From positions 1 through 22,329 of the forward strand of contig JAUVPT010000004.1 of assembly GCA_030598525.1 (NCBI GenBank): a DNA stretch of 22,329 nt, written 5' to 3'. Within the stretch, counting starts at the first letter, position 1, and every line of letters begins with the position of its first letter. Position numbers and translations under genes: made by a program. Positions 15,907 through 22,329 of the stretch are shown here, piece after piece. A model generated the notes under the pieces. It was given only the letters and a program-made list of their open reading frames with translations. It was not told where the DNA came from and searched no databases. The stretch comes from Gemmatimonadota bacterium. Its GTDB lineage: Bacteria > Gemmatimonadota > Gemmatimonadetes > Palauibacterales > Palauibacteraceae.

Positions 15907-16835
15907 GTACGCACGGCGCCGAATCGATCGAGGACTTCCTCCGGTATGTGCGTGTCGAGCGGCGACTCTCGACCCACACCGAATCTGCCTATCGGCGCGA
16001 CCTCGACGACTTCGCCATCTTCCTGGGCGGCCACATGGAACGGTCCGATTGGACCTGGTCCGACGTAGACCGACTGGATATCCGGTCATGGCTGGGTGAA
16101 CTGGATGGCAGGGGACTGAAGCGCTCCACGGTCGCCCGAAAGCTCTCGGCCGTACGCGCATTCTACCGCTTTTTGCACCGCACGGACGTGGTGTTGCACA
16201 ACCCCGCCCGGCTTGTGCGAACGCCGCGGAAACGTAAGGAGCTTCCGGGGTATCTGACGCAGGGCCAAACCGAGGCCCTGTTCGCGTCGCTCGAGGCGTA
16301 CGCGACCGGCGACCGACCGCTGGCAGTGAGGGATCGAGCGATCATCGAGATCGTCTATTCGTGTGGCCTGCGCCTGGCCGAAGTGCAGGGCCTGGACGAC
16401 GCCGATCTCGATCTGCAACGCGGGCTGGTGAAGGTGCTGGGGAAGGGGGGCAAGGAACGCATCCTGCCCGTCGGTGCGCGAGCCTGTGAGGCCGTCGATG
16501 ACTACCTTGCCCGGCGGGGTGACGTATCGAATCGCGAGTTCCTGGCCGGAGCGGGTCGCCCCCTCTTCATCTCGCGTCGCGGAACGCGCATCTCGCGCCG
16601 GCAGATCCAGCGTTCCGTCGGTGCGTGGCTGGCCTGGGCGGCGGAGGGGGAGAGCCTCTCCGTGCACGCCCTGAGGCATACGTTCGCGACGCACATGCTG
16701 GACGAAGGCGCAGACCTGATGGCCGTGAAGGAGCTCCTGGGACACTCGAGTCTCTCGACGACCCGCATCTACACGCACACTTCGCGCGAGCGGCTGGTAC
16801 AGGCCTATCGACAGGCTCATCCAAGAGCCGACTGA
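15903..16835 (+). CDS. xerC: Tyrosine recombinase XerC
   Basis: A 310-residue site-specific recombinase that, with XerD, resolves chromosome dimers at dif. The N-terminal SAM-like core-binding domain (about 5-90) has FLRYVRVERRLSTHTESAYRRDL. The catalytic domain carries all six active residues: Arg157 (in CGLRLAE), Lys181 (in GKGGKER), His255 and Arg258 (in HALRH), His281 (in LGHSS) and Tyr290 (in TRIYTH). The GTG start overlaps the trmFO stop (GTGA). Its placement between trmFO and hslVU is the housekeeping xerC/codV position, which argues against a phage or integron integrase; no attachment repeat flanks it. A XerD role cannot be excluded from sequence alone. Confidence 0.93.
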   Translation: MSTHGAESIEDFLRYVRVERRLSTHTESAYRRDLDDFAIFLGGHMERSDWTWSDVDRLDIRSWLGELDGRGLKRSTVARKLSAVRAFYRFLHRTDVVLHNPARLVRTPRKRKELPGYLTQGQTEALFASLEAYATGDRPLAVRDRAIIEIVYSCGLRLAEVQGLDDADLDLQRGLVKVLGKGGKERILPVGARACEAVDDYLARRGDVSNREFLAGAGRPLFISRRGTRISRRQIQRSVGAWLAWAAEGESLSVHALRHTFATHMLDEGADLMAVKELLGHSSLSTTRIYTHTSRERLVQAYRQAHPRAD

Positions 16836-16863
16836 CCCGAACGGCGGACTGCCCGCTGTTCGT

Positions 16864-16871
16864 GAGAGGAG
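16864..16871 (+). promoter_or_regulatory. Ribosome binding site of hslV
   Basis: GAGAGGAG, 6 nt before the GTG at 16878. It supports that non-ATG start, which leaves a six-residue propeptide before the catalytic threonine. The 42-nt gap after xerC contains no clear terminator. Confidence 0.7.
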
Positions 16872-16877
16872 TTTCCG

Positions 16878-17417
16878 GTGAGTTCACTGCGAGCGACGAC
16901 CATCCTGTGTGTTCGGCGTGACGACGGCGTCGCGATCGGTGGAGACGGCCAGGTCACCATGAACGACACGGTGGTGAAGGCCGGCGCGACCAAGGTGCGG
17001 CGCATGAAAGGCGGCAAGATTCTGGCGGGCTTTGCCGGCGGGGTCGCCGATGCGCTGACCCTGTTCGAGAAGTTCGAGTCCCAACTGGAACGCCACCCGG
17101 CGAACCTGATGCGGGCCGCGGTCGAGTTGGCCAAGGACTGGCGCTCCGACCGGTACCTGCGACGCCTCGAGGCTCTGATGATCGTGGCGGACCGTGAGCA
17201 CAGCCTGCTGGTCTCCGGTACCGGCGAGGTCATCGAGCCGGACGACGGAGTGCTGGCCGTGGGTTCGGGAGGGGCCTACGCGCTCGCCGCCGCGCGAGCC
17301 CTCGCGGCCCATTCAGAGCTTCCGGTCTCCGGCATCGTGCGGGAGGCACTCGGCATCGCGGCCGAAATCTGTGTCTATACGAATTCAAACATCACGGTCC
17401 TGGAGCTCGGGGGATGA
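16878..17417 (+). CDS. hslV: ATP-dependent protease peptidase subunit HslV (ClpQ)
   Basis: A 179-residue subunit of the two-ring peptidase core that HslU feeds with unfolded protein. It is a proteasome-beta-type N-terminal nucleophile hydrolase: removal of residues 1-6 exposes Thr7 in ATTILCV. Counting from that threonine, Asp17 (residue 23, in GGDGQVT) and Lys33 (residue 39, in TKVRRM) take the catalytic positions known in E. coli HslV. KILAGFAGGVADALTLFEKFE and VLAVGSGGAYALAAARAL are family signatures. The start is a GTG with a strong Shine-Dalgarno sequence. The stop overlaps the hslU start (ATGA), so subunit synthesis is coupled. Confidence 0.97.
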   Translation: MSSLRATTILCVRRDDGVAIGGDGQVTMNDTVVKAGATKVRRMKGGKILAGFAGGVADALTLFEKFESQLERHPANLMRAAVELAKDWRSDRYLRRLEALMIVADREHSLLVSGTGEVIEPDDGVLAVGSGGAYALAAARALAAHSELPVSGIVREALGIAAEICVYTNSNITVLELGG

Positions 17418-18883
17418 CCGCACAGCTGACGAAAGAGGAATCCAGCGACTTCGCTTCGCTGACTCCGCGGAAGGTCGTGGAAGAGCTGGACAAGTACATC
17501 GTGGGGCAGGACGAGGCCAAGAAAGCCGTGGCGATTGCGCTGCGGAACCGATGGCGCAGACAGCATGTGGAGCCGGATCTGCGTGACGAGATCCTACCGA
17601 ACAACATCATCATGATCGGCCCCACGGGCGTCGGGAAGACCGAAATTGCCCGTCGCCTGTCCCGACTAGCGGGAGCGCCGTTCATCAAGGTGGAGGCCTC
17701 GAAGTTCACGGAAGTGGGCTACGTGGGACGCGATGTCGAGTCCATGGTACGTGATCTCGTGGACATCTCCGTCAACATGGTGCGCGGGGAAAGAGAAGAC
17801 GAATTTGGCGAAGTGGCGGCGGACCGGGTCGAGGAGCGCTTGCTCGATCTGCTGCTTCCCCCGCTCGCCGAGGGAGATACTTCCGGGACCGGCCCGCCGG
17901 AGGACGCGTCCGGGGCGAAGTCCGCCCGCACCTTCGTGGTTGGGTCCAGCGGGGCGCCTCAACTCGAAAAAATGGAGGGAGACGAGTCCCTGGAGGGACG
18001 CCGTCGCCGCACACGGGAGAAGCTTCGGGACCTGCTCAAGGCCGAGAAGTTGGAGGACCGGGAAGTCGAGGTGGAGGTCTCGGAGAGCACGGTGCCGACA
18101 CTGGACGTGGGCGCCATGGGCATGGATGGGATGGACTTCAATCTCGGCGAGATGCTCCAGGATATGCTTCCGAAGCGTACACGGCGGCGCATGGTCACCG
18201 TGGCCGAGGCCCGCCGGATCCTGCTGTCGGAAGAGACGGACAAGTTGATCGACATGGAGGAGGTGGTGGACGAGGCCGTCGCTCGTGCCGAGCACATGGG
18301 GATCATCTTCCTGGACGAGCTGGACAAGGTGGCGGGCTCACGGCGGGACCAGGGACCCGACGTGTCCCGGGAAGGCGTGCAGCGCGACCTGCTGCCGATC
18401 GTGGAGGGTTCCACCGTACAGACTCGGTACGGGATGGTCGGAACCGAGCACATCCTGTTCATCGCCGCCGGGGCGTTTCACGTATCCCGCCCGTCCGACC
18501 TCATTCCGGAGTTGCAGGGCAGGTTTCCGATCCGCGTGGAACTCCACAGCCTGGGCAAGGAGGAGTTCGTAAGGATCCTTCTCGAGCCAAAGAACGCCTT
18601 GCTCACCCAGTACATGGCCCTCGTCGCCACCGAGGGCGCGGAACTCGAGTTCACGGAGGACGCGATCCACGAGATCGCGCAGATCGCGGAGGATGTGAAC
18701 CAGAGCCTGGAGAACATCGGGGCCCGGCGACTGCACACCGTCCTGACCACGCTCCTCGAGGACGTGATGTTCAACCTGCCGGACACCGAGGGGCCCCGGC
18801 ACTTCGTGGTCGATGCGCAGACCGTCCGTGAACGGCTGGCGCGAATCGTCGAAGACGACGACCTTCGGCGTTACATTCTCTGA
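17414..18883 (+). CDS. hslU: HslU (ClpY) unfoldase ATPase
   Basis: A 489-residue AAA+ ATPase that recognises, unfolds and threads substrates into HslV. Visible parts: VEELDKYIVGQDEAK at the N-terminus, Walker A GPTGVGKT (69-76), pore loop GYVG (102-105), an intermediate (I) domain from about 115 to 265 and Walker B IIFLDELDK (297-305, Asp301 and Glu302). The C-terminus LRRYIL matches the conserved tail that inserts into HslV to activate it. The protein is about 45 residues longer than E. coli HslU, the extra length lying in the I domain, which has a Gly/Pro/Ser-rich stretch (about 155-185) and a Met/Gly-rich stretch (near 232-250). It is followed by 69 nt without a clear terminator. Confidence 0.97.
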   Translation: MTAQLTKEESSDFASLTPRKVVEELDKYIVGQDEAKKAVAIALRNRWRRQHVEPDLRDEILPNNIIMIGPTGVGKTEIARRLSRLAGAPFIKVEASKFTEVGYVGRDVESMVRDLVDISVNMVRGEREDEFGEVAADRVEERLLDLLLPPLAEGDTSGTGPPEDASGAKSARTFVVGSSGAPQLEKMEGDESLEGRRRRTREKLRDLLKAEKLEDREVEVEVSESTVPTLDVGAMGMDGMDFNLGEMLQDMLPKRTRRRMVTVAEARRILLSEETDKLIDMEEVVDEAVARAEHMGIIFLDELDKVAGSRRDQGPDVSREGVQRDLLPIVEGSTVQTRYGMVGTEHILFIAAGAFHVSRPSDLIPELQGRFPIRVELHSLGKEEFVRILLEPKNALLTQYMALVATEGAELEFTEDAIHEIAQIAEDVNQSLENIGARRLHTVLTTLLEDVMFNLPDTEGPRHFVVDAQTVRERLARIVEDDDLRRYIL

Positions 18884-18952
18884 TTCCGATGATCCACAGC
18901 CGGCGCTCGTCAGCGGGACGGGCCCGGAATAGAAAGGATGCAGGCGGCCATC

Positions 18953-20059
18953 ATGAGTGACCTGAAGCGGACGCCGCTGTACGATGCCCACGTGGCTCTG
19001 GGAGCCAAGATCGTGCCGTTCGCGGGCTTCGAGATGCCCGTCCAGTACCCGACCGGAATCACGCGCGAGCACGAGGCCGTGCGCTCGTCAGCCGGCATGT
19101 TCGATGTGTCCCACATGGGCGAGTTCATGGTCGAAGGGCCCGGAGCTCTGGCGTTCGTGTCGTATGTGACCACGAATGATCCAGCGCAACTGGCCCTCGG
19201 ACAGGTACAGTACAGCGTGTTCTGCCTGCCGGATGGCGGAATCGTCGATGACCTGCTGGTCTACCGGATGGGAGAGCAGCGTTTCCGCCTCGTGGTCAAC
19301 GGAGCGAACATCGACAAGGACTGGGCACACGTCAGTGGATTGGCCGGCGACTTCGATGTCGAACTCGTGGACGAGAGCGACGACATCGGTCTCATCGCTC
19401 TCCAGGGACCGGACGCCGAAGCCATCCTCCAGCCGCTGGTCGACGTGGAGCTGGCCCCGATGGGCTTCTACTGGTTCGAGGAAGGCCATGTCGACGGAAT
19501 CCCGGGTGTGATCAGCCGCACCGGCTACACGGGGGAGTCGGGTTTCGAGCTCTACCTTCCGTCCGACGCCACACGGTCCGCGTGGGATCGCCTCCTGGAG
19601 GCGGGTGAGGGACGGGGCATCGTACCCACCGGCCTCGGGTGCCGCGACTCCCTGCGCCTCGAGATGGGATACGCGCTGTACGGAAACGACATCGACGAGC
19701 AGACCTCGCCCCTCGAGGCGGGCCTGTCCTGGCTGGTCAAGCTGGGCAAGGATTCGTTCGTAGGTCAGGAGGCCCTGCTCGAGCAGAAGGAAGCGGGTCT
19801 GACGCGGCGCCTCAGGGGCTTCAAGCTGGCCGAACGCGGGTTCCCGCGGCCCGGTTACGACGTGATCTTCGATGGCGAGACGGTGGGGCCGGTTCGCAGC
19901 GGAACGCTCAGCCCCACTCTCGGCTGTGGAATCGGCACGGCCTACCTGCCGACCGACGCGCGGCCGGGCGACGAGGTGAGCATCCGGATCCGGAATCGCG
20001 ACATTCCCGGCCAGGTCGCGCCGCTACCGTTCTATGACGGCGGATCGCTGAAGCGGTGA
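18953..20059 (+). CDS. gcvT: Glycine cleavage system T protein (aminomethyltransferase)
   Basis: A 368-residue tetrahydrofolate-dependent enzyme that releases ammonia from the aminomethyl-lipoyl H protein and forms 5,10-methylenetetrahydrofolate. Motifs: KRTPLYDAH (5-13), PFAGFEMPVQY (22-32), MFDVSHMGEF (49-58), GGIVDDLLVYR with the Asp pair at 99-100 that corresponds to the catalytic Asp101 of E. coli, GYTGESGFELY (191-201) and a C-terminal barrel ending in RNRDIPGQVAPLPFYD. The start at 18953 (MSDLKRTPLY) has AGGCGG 5 nt ahead; an in-frame ATG at 18938 adds five residues, and its GAAAGG is too close to work well. gcvH and gcvP are not adjacent. The stop overlaps the next GTG. Confidence 0.95.
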   Translation: MSDLKRTPLYDAHVALGAKIVPFAGFEMPVQYPTGITREHEAVRSSAGMFDVSHMGEFMVEGPGALAFVSYVTTNDPAQLALGQVQYSVFCLPDGGIVDDLLVYRMGEQRFRLVVNGANIDKDWAHVSGLAGDFDVELVDESDDIGLIALQGPDAEAILQPLVDVELAPMGFYWFEEGHVDGIPGVISRTGYTGESGFELYLPSDATRSAWDRLLEAGEGRGIVPTGLGCRDSLRLEMGYALYGNDIDEQTSPLEAGLSWLVKLGKDSFVGQEALLEQKEAGLTRRLRGFKLAERGFPRPGYDVIFDGETVGPVRSGTLSPTLGCGIGTAYLPTDARPGDEVSIRIRNRDIPGQVAPLPFYDGGSLKR

Positions 20060-20556
20060 GCGAGGAACGGACGTTGCGGGTCGCGGTGCTTACGGTTTCC
20101 GACGGGGTGGCGGCCGGGGCCCGGGAAGATGCGTCCGGCGCCCTCATCGAAGACTGGGTACGCCAGCGTGGGTACCGGCTCGCCGAGCGCCTCCACGTCC
20201 CCGACGAGACGGGCCCGATCGCGGCTGCGCTCGCGCGTCTGTGCGACCAGGATGACTGCGATCTTCTGCTGACTACGGGCGGAACCGGCCTTACCCCGAG
20301 GGATGTGACCCCGGAGGCGACTTGTGCCGTGCTCGACCGACCCGCACCAGGAATCGCCGAGGCGATCCGAGCTGAGGGTCTCCGCAAGACCCCCCGCGCG
20401 GCGTTGGGTCGTGGGCTCGCGGGAGTGAGGGGGGCCACGCTCGTGGTCAACTTGCCGGGGAGCCCCGGCGGCGTATCGGATGGCCTGGACGTCCTCTCCG
20501 TGTTCGTCGATCACGCCGTGGACCTGGTCCGCGGCCGCTTCACCAGCCACGACTGA
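20056..20556 (+). CDS. mog: MogA/MoaB-family molybdopterin adenylyltransferase
   Basis: A 166-residue protein of the MoCF/MPT-binding fold. It has LTVSDGVAAGAREDASG (12-28), the molybdopterin-binding TTGGTGLTPRDVTPEAT (73-89) and NLPGSPGGV (132-140). Such proteins adenylate molybdopterin before molybdenum insertion (MogA) or are their MoaB relatives; sequence alone does not separate the two well. The start is a GTG inside the gcvT stop (GTGA). No other molybdenum cofactor gene is in the window, so coupling to gcvT looks like convenience rather than a shared pathway. Confidence 0.9.
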   Translation: MSEERTLRVAVLTVSDGVAAGAREDASGALIEDWVRQRGYRLAERLHVPDETGPIAAALARLCDQDDCDLLLTTGGTGLTPRDVTPEATCAVLDRPAPGIAEAIRAEGLRKTPRAALGRGLAGVRGATLVVNLPGSPGGVSDGLDVLSVFVDHAVDLVRGRFTSHD

Positions 20557-20557
20557 C

Positions 20558-20564
20558 CGGGAGG
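20558..20564 (+). promoter_or_regulatory. Ribosome binding site supporting a TTG start
   Basis: CGGGAGG ends 7 nt before the TTG at 20572 and directly follows the preceding stop. No ATG or GTG in frame lies at a comparable distance, so the TTG is the best start for the sigma-54 activator. Confidence 0.7.
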
Positions 20565-20571
20565 CTGCGCC

Positions 20572-22167
20572 TTGGCCCGAGTCTTCGTCGAGATGGGGGA
20601 TCTGGAGACGGCCGTCGCTGTTCGCGAGGCCGCTGCAGCGGACGGGCACGACGTGGAAATGGTCGAATCTCCGGGTGACATAGACTCGCGCCTCCGCCCC
20701 GGCGTGGAGGAAATGGCCCTCATTCTCACGGGGCGTCTCGACGAGACGGTGGCATCCAACCTGTCCGGCGTATTTTCGGGCGCCATTCCCCGGCCGCCCC
20801 TGCTGGCCGTCGTCCCGGAGCGCGATCCGGAGGAACTTCGCCGGGTGGCCCGACTGTTCGATCTGGACGCAGCGATCCCGGCCCCGCCGGATCCCGATGA
20901 GGTCCAGGTTGCGTTGCGGAACCAGCTGGACCGATACAGGCTCCAGGTCGAGACGGGGATCGTCGGTCGCACCGAAGCGGTGCGCGAGGTGCTGGACAGG
21001 ATCCTTCTCATCGCTCCCGTCAACTCGACCGTGCTCATCACGGGCGAGAGTGGGACGGGCAAGGAACTTGCCGCGCGGGCGATCCATTCTCTCTCTCCTC
21101 GTCGCAGTCGCCCCTTCATCGCCATGAACTGCGCGGCCGTCCCGGAGTCCCTGCTCGAATCCGAGCTGTTCGGACACGAAAAAGGAGCGTTTACGGGGGC
21201 CACGTCACGTCGCAGGGGCATGTTCGAGCTCGCCGATGGAGGGACGCTGCTCCTGGACGAGATCGGGGAGATGCCGCCCCAGCTCCAGACGAGATTCCTG
21301 CGCGTCCTGGAGAACCGTCGCTTCATGCGCGTGGGGGGCGACACAGAGATACAGGTGGATGTCCGGGTCGTCGCGGCCACCAATCAGGACCTTCGCGAAG
21401 CCGTTCGGCGCGGGACGTTCCGGCGTGATCTTTACTTTCGCCTCCACGTCCTTCACCTGGAGCTTCCTGCCCTGCGCCAGAGGAAACCCGACATCCCGGT
21501 TTTCGTCCGGCACTTCGTACGAGAGGTAAGTGAGGCCCACGACCGGGAGTTCAAGGGCCTGGCGCCGGAGGCGATGCAGATCCTCCTCGAGTACGATTGG
21601 CCTGGCAACGTGCGTGAGTTGCGCAACCTGGTGGAATCCATGGTCGTGCTGGCTCCCGGTTCGGTGATCCGTGCGGAAGACATCCCACCCGAGATTCGCT
21701 CCGGAAGGGGGAGGTCGCTCCTACCCACTCCGGCGATGGCTTCCGTGGTCGCTTTCCGGGAGTCTGCGGGCGAAGAGGGGGCCATGGCGGAGAGGATCCC
21801 GCAGATGGAGTTCATCTTCCGGACGCTCGTGGAGATGAAGATGGACCTCGATGACCTGCGGTCCGAGTTCGAGCGCTACCGGGGACGCCACCCGGAGCTG
21901 ACGGGTGTTCTGCCCCTGGTGGATCTCGAAGTGGAGCCGATTGAGATTTCCGCTGGAGATGAGGCCGCGGCCATCGCGGTGTTCTCAGGCGATCCGGTGC
22001 CGGCGATCCGGCTCACGCCGGACATGACCATGGACGACGTGGAGCGAGAGGCGATCCGTATCGCGCTCGAGGAGGTGCGTGGGAACCGGCGCAAGGCGGC
22101 CGATCGACTGGGAATCGGCGAACGCACGCTGTACCGGAAGCTGAGACAGTACGACCTGGATACCTAG
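20572..22167 (+). CDS. Sigma-54-dependent transcriptional activator with a receiver-like N-terminal domain
   Basis: A 531-residue enhancer-binding protein. Residues 1-120 look like a response-regulator receiver fold (alternating strands and helices, ending PPDPDEVQVALRNQL), but the strand that should end in the phosphoacceptor Asp reads MALILTGR (48-55), with Thr/Gly in its place, and the usual acidic pair at the N-terminus is missing. The AAA+ domain (about 130-385) has Walker A GESGTGKE (158-165), GAFTGA (205-210) that contacts sigma-54, Walker B LLLDEIGE (226-233) and a FRRDLYFRLHV arginine-finger region. A linker of about 100 residues with a coiled-coil-like stretch (about 410-440) precedes a Fis-type helix-turn-helix (about 490-531, NRRKAADRLGIGERTLYRKL). 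No partner histidine kinase is in the window; targets are unknown. Confidence 0.93.
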   Translation: MARVFVEMGDLETAVAVREAAAADGHDVEMVESPGDIDSRLRPGVEEMALILTGRLDETVASNLSGVFSGAIPRPPLLAVVPERDPEELRRVARLFDLDAAIPAPPDPDEVQVALRNQLDRYRLQVETGIVGRTEAVREVLDRILLIAPVNSTVLITGESGTGKELAARAIHSLSPRRSRPFIAMNCAAVPESLLESELFGHEKGAFTGATSRRRGMFELADGGTLLLDEIGEMPPQLQTRFLRVLENRRFMRVGGDTEIQVDVRVVAATNQDLREAVRRGTFRRDLYFRLHVLHLELPALRQRKPDIPVFVRHFVREVSEAHDREFKGLAPEAMQILLEYDWPGNVRELRNLVESMVVLAPGSVIRAEDIPPEIRSGRGRSLLPTPAMASVVAFRESAGEEGAMAERIPQMEFIFRTLVEMKMDLDDLRSEFERYRGRHPELTGVLPLVDLEVEPIEISAGDEAAAIAVFSGDPVPAIRLTPDMTMDDVEREAIRIALEEVRGNRRKAADRLGIGERTLYRKLRQYDLDT

Positions 22168-22263
22168 AAGGCTGTCGCGACCCACAGTAGTTCTTCAACA
22201 ACCTTCTCGGCCCGCGGCGTTTCGCGGCGCCCCGGGCGTGGAATACCGGTTCGGACGAGGCGG

Positions 22264-22329
22264 CTACTGGTTCGTGGGCACCCGCGTCAGCACCTTCGTA
22301 AGCTCCCGGTCCAGCACGGAACGGATTCC
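22264..22329 (-). CDS. Possible C-terminal end of a convergent gene, partial
   Basis: Read on the - strand from the window edge, 21 codons end at a TAG (22266-22264) and give a peptide ending LTKVLTRVPTNQ. Almost every codon of this frame has G or C in the third position, as in the genes of this window, whereas the + strand frames here do not. It would be convergent with the sigma-54 activator. Too short to identify. The 96 nt between (22168-22263) hold no clear terminator; AGAAGG (22166-22171) and CCTTCT could pair only across a loop of about 30 nt. Confidence 0.4.
   Translation of the reverse strand, partial: GIRSVLDRELTKVLTRVPTNQ

Noticed and set aside
15903..16835. XerC as a mobile-element integrase
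   Set aside because: It sits in the conserved trmFO-xerC-hslVU position, matches its neighbours in base composition and has no flanking repeats, tRNA or cargo genes.
18884..18952. A terminator, riboswitch or small RNA ahead of gcvT
   Set aside because: Glycine riboswitches often precede gcv genes, but this 69-nt gap is too short for one and shows no aptamer-like core or stable stem with a T-tail.
1..22329. CRISPR array, toxin-antitoxin or defence module
   Set aside because: No regularly spaced direct repeats were seen and all sizeable frames on the coding strand are assigned to housekeeping, pilus or envelope functions.

Overview
This is a GC-rich bacterial chromosome segment. It carries 18 genes on the + strand, packed almost end to end, plus a probable fragment of a convergent - strand gene at the right edge. 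The gene set (type IVa pilus assembly genes, chorismate synthase and shikimate kinase, TopA, TrmFO, XerC, HslVU, GcvT, a MogA/MoaB-type protein and a sigma-54 activator) indicates a diderm bacterium with an outer-membrane secretin. The high GC3, the gene order and the zinc-free TopA are compatible with Gemmatimonadota or a related deep-branching phylum. That assignment is an inference from memory of gene content, not a search result.

Layout. (1) 1-4429: a polyprenyl-phosphate glycosyltransferase (GT2; 5' end cut by the window) followed by two polytopic proteins that look like GT-C / GT39-type sugar transferases. All three are joined by 4-nt stop/start overlaps and probably form one lipid-linked sugar transfer unit of the cell envelope. 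(2) 4492-10036: two minor pseudopilins (GspH/FimT-like and PilV-like) and then pilM-pilN-pilO-pilP-pilQ, the alignment complex and secretin of a type IVa pilus. A strong intrinsic terminator at 10101-10140 closes this block. (3) 10202-11943: aroC-aroK, translationally coupled, the seventh and fifth steps of the shikimate pathway. (4) 11963-18883: topA-trmFO-xerC-hslV-hslU, the same order as the topA-trmFO(gid)-codV-clpQ-clpY block of Bacillus, but followed by gcvT rather than codY. (5) 18953-22167: gcvT, a MogA/MoaB-like molybdopterin adenylyltransferase, and a sigma-54-dependent activator whose N-terminal domain looks like a receiver without its phosphoacceptor aspartate.

No intergenic gap exceeds about 170 bases. 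Eight gene pairs overlap by exactly 4 nt (ATGA, GTGA or TTGA), so translational coupling is the main organising principle. I see no CRISPR array, insertion sequence, integrase other than the housekeeping XerC, tRNA or rRNA.

Most of the window is conserved housekeeping. The parts most worth a second look are the pseudo-receiver sigma-54 activator, the envelope glycosyltransferase trio beside the pilus genes, the cysteine-free TopA, the PilP without a lipobox, and the deep conservation of the topA-trmFO-xerC-hslVU block.
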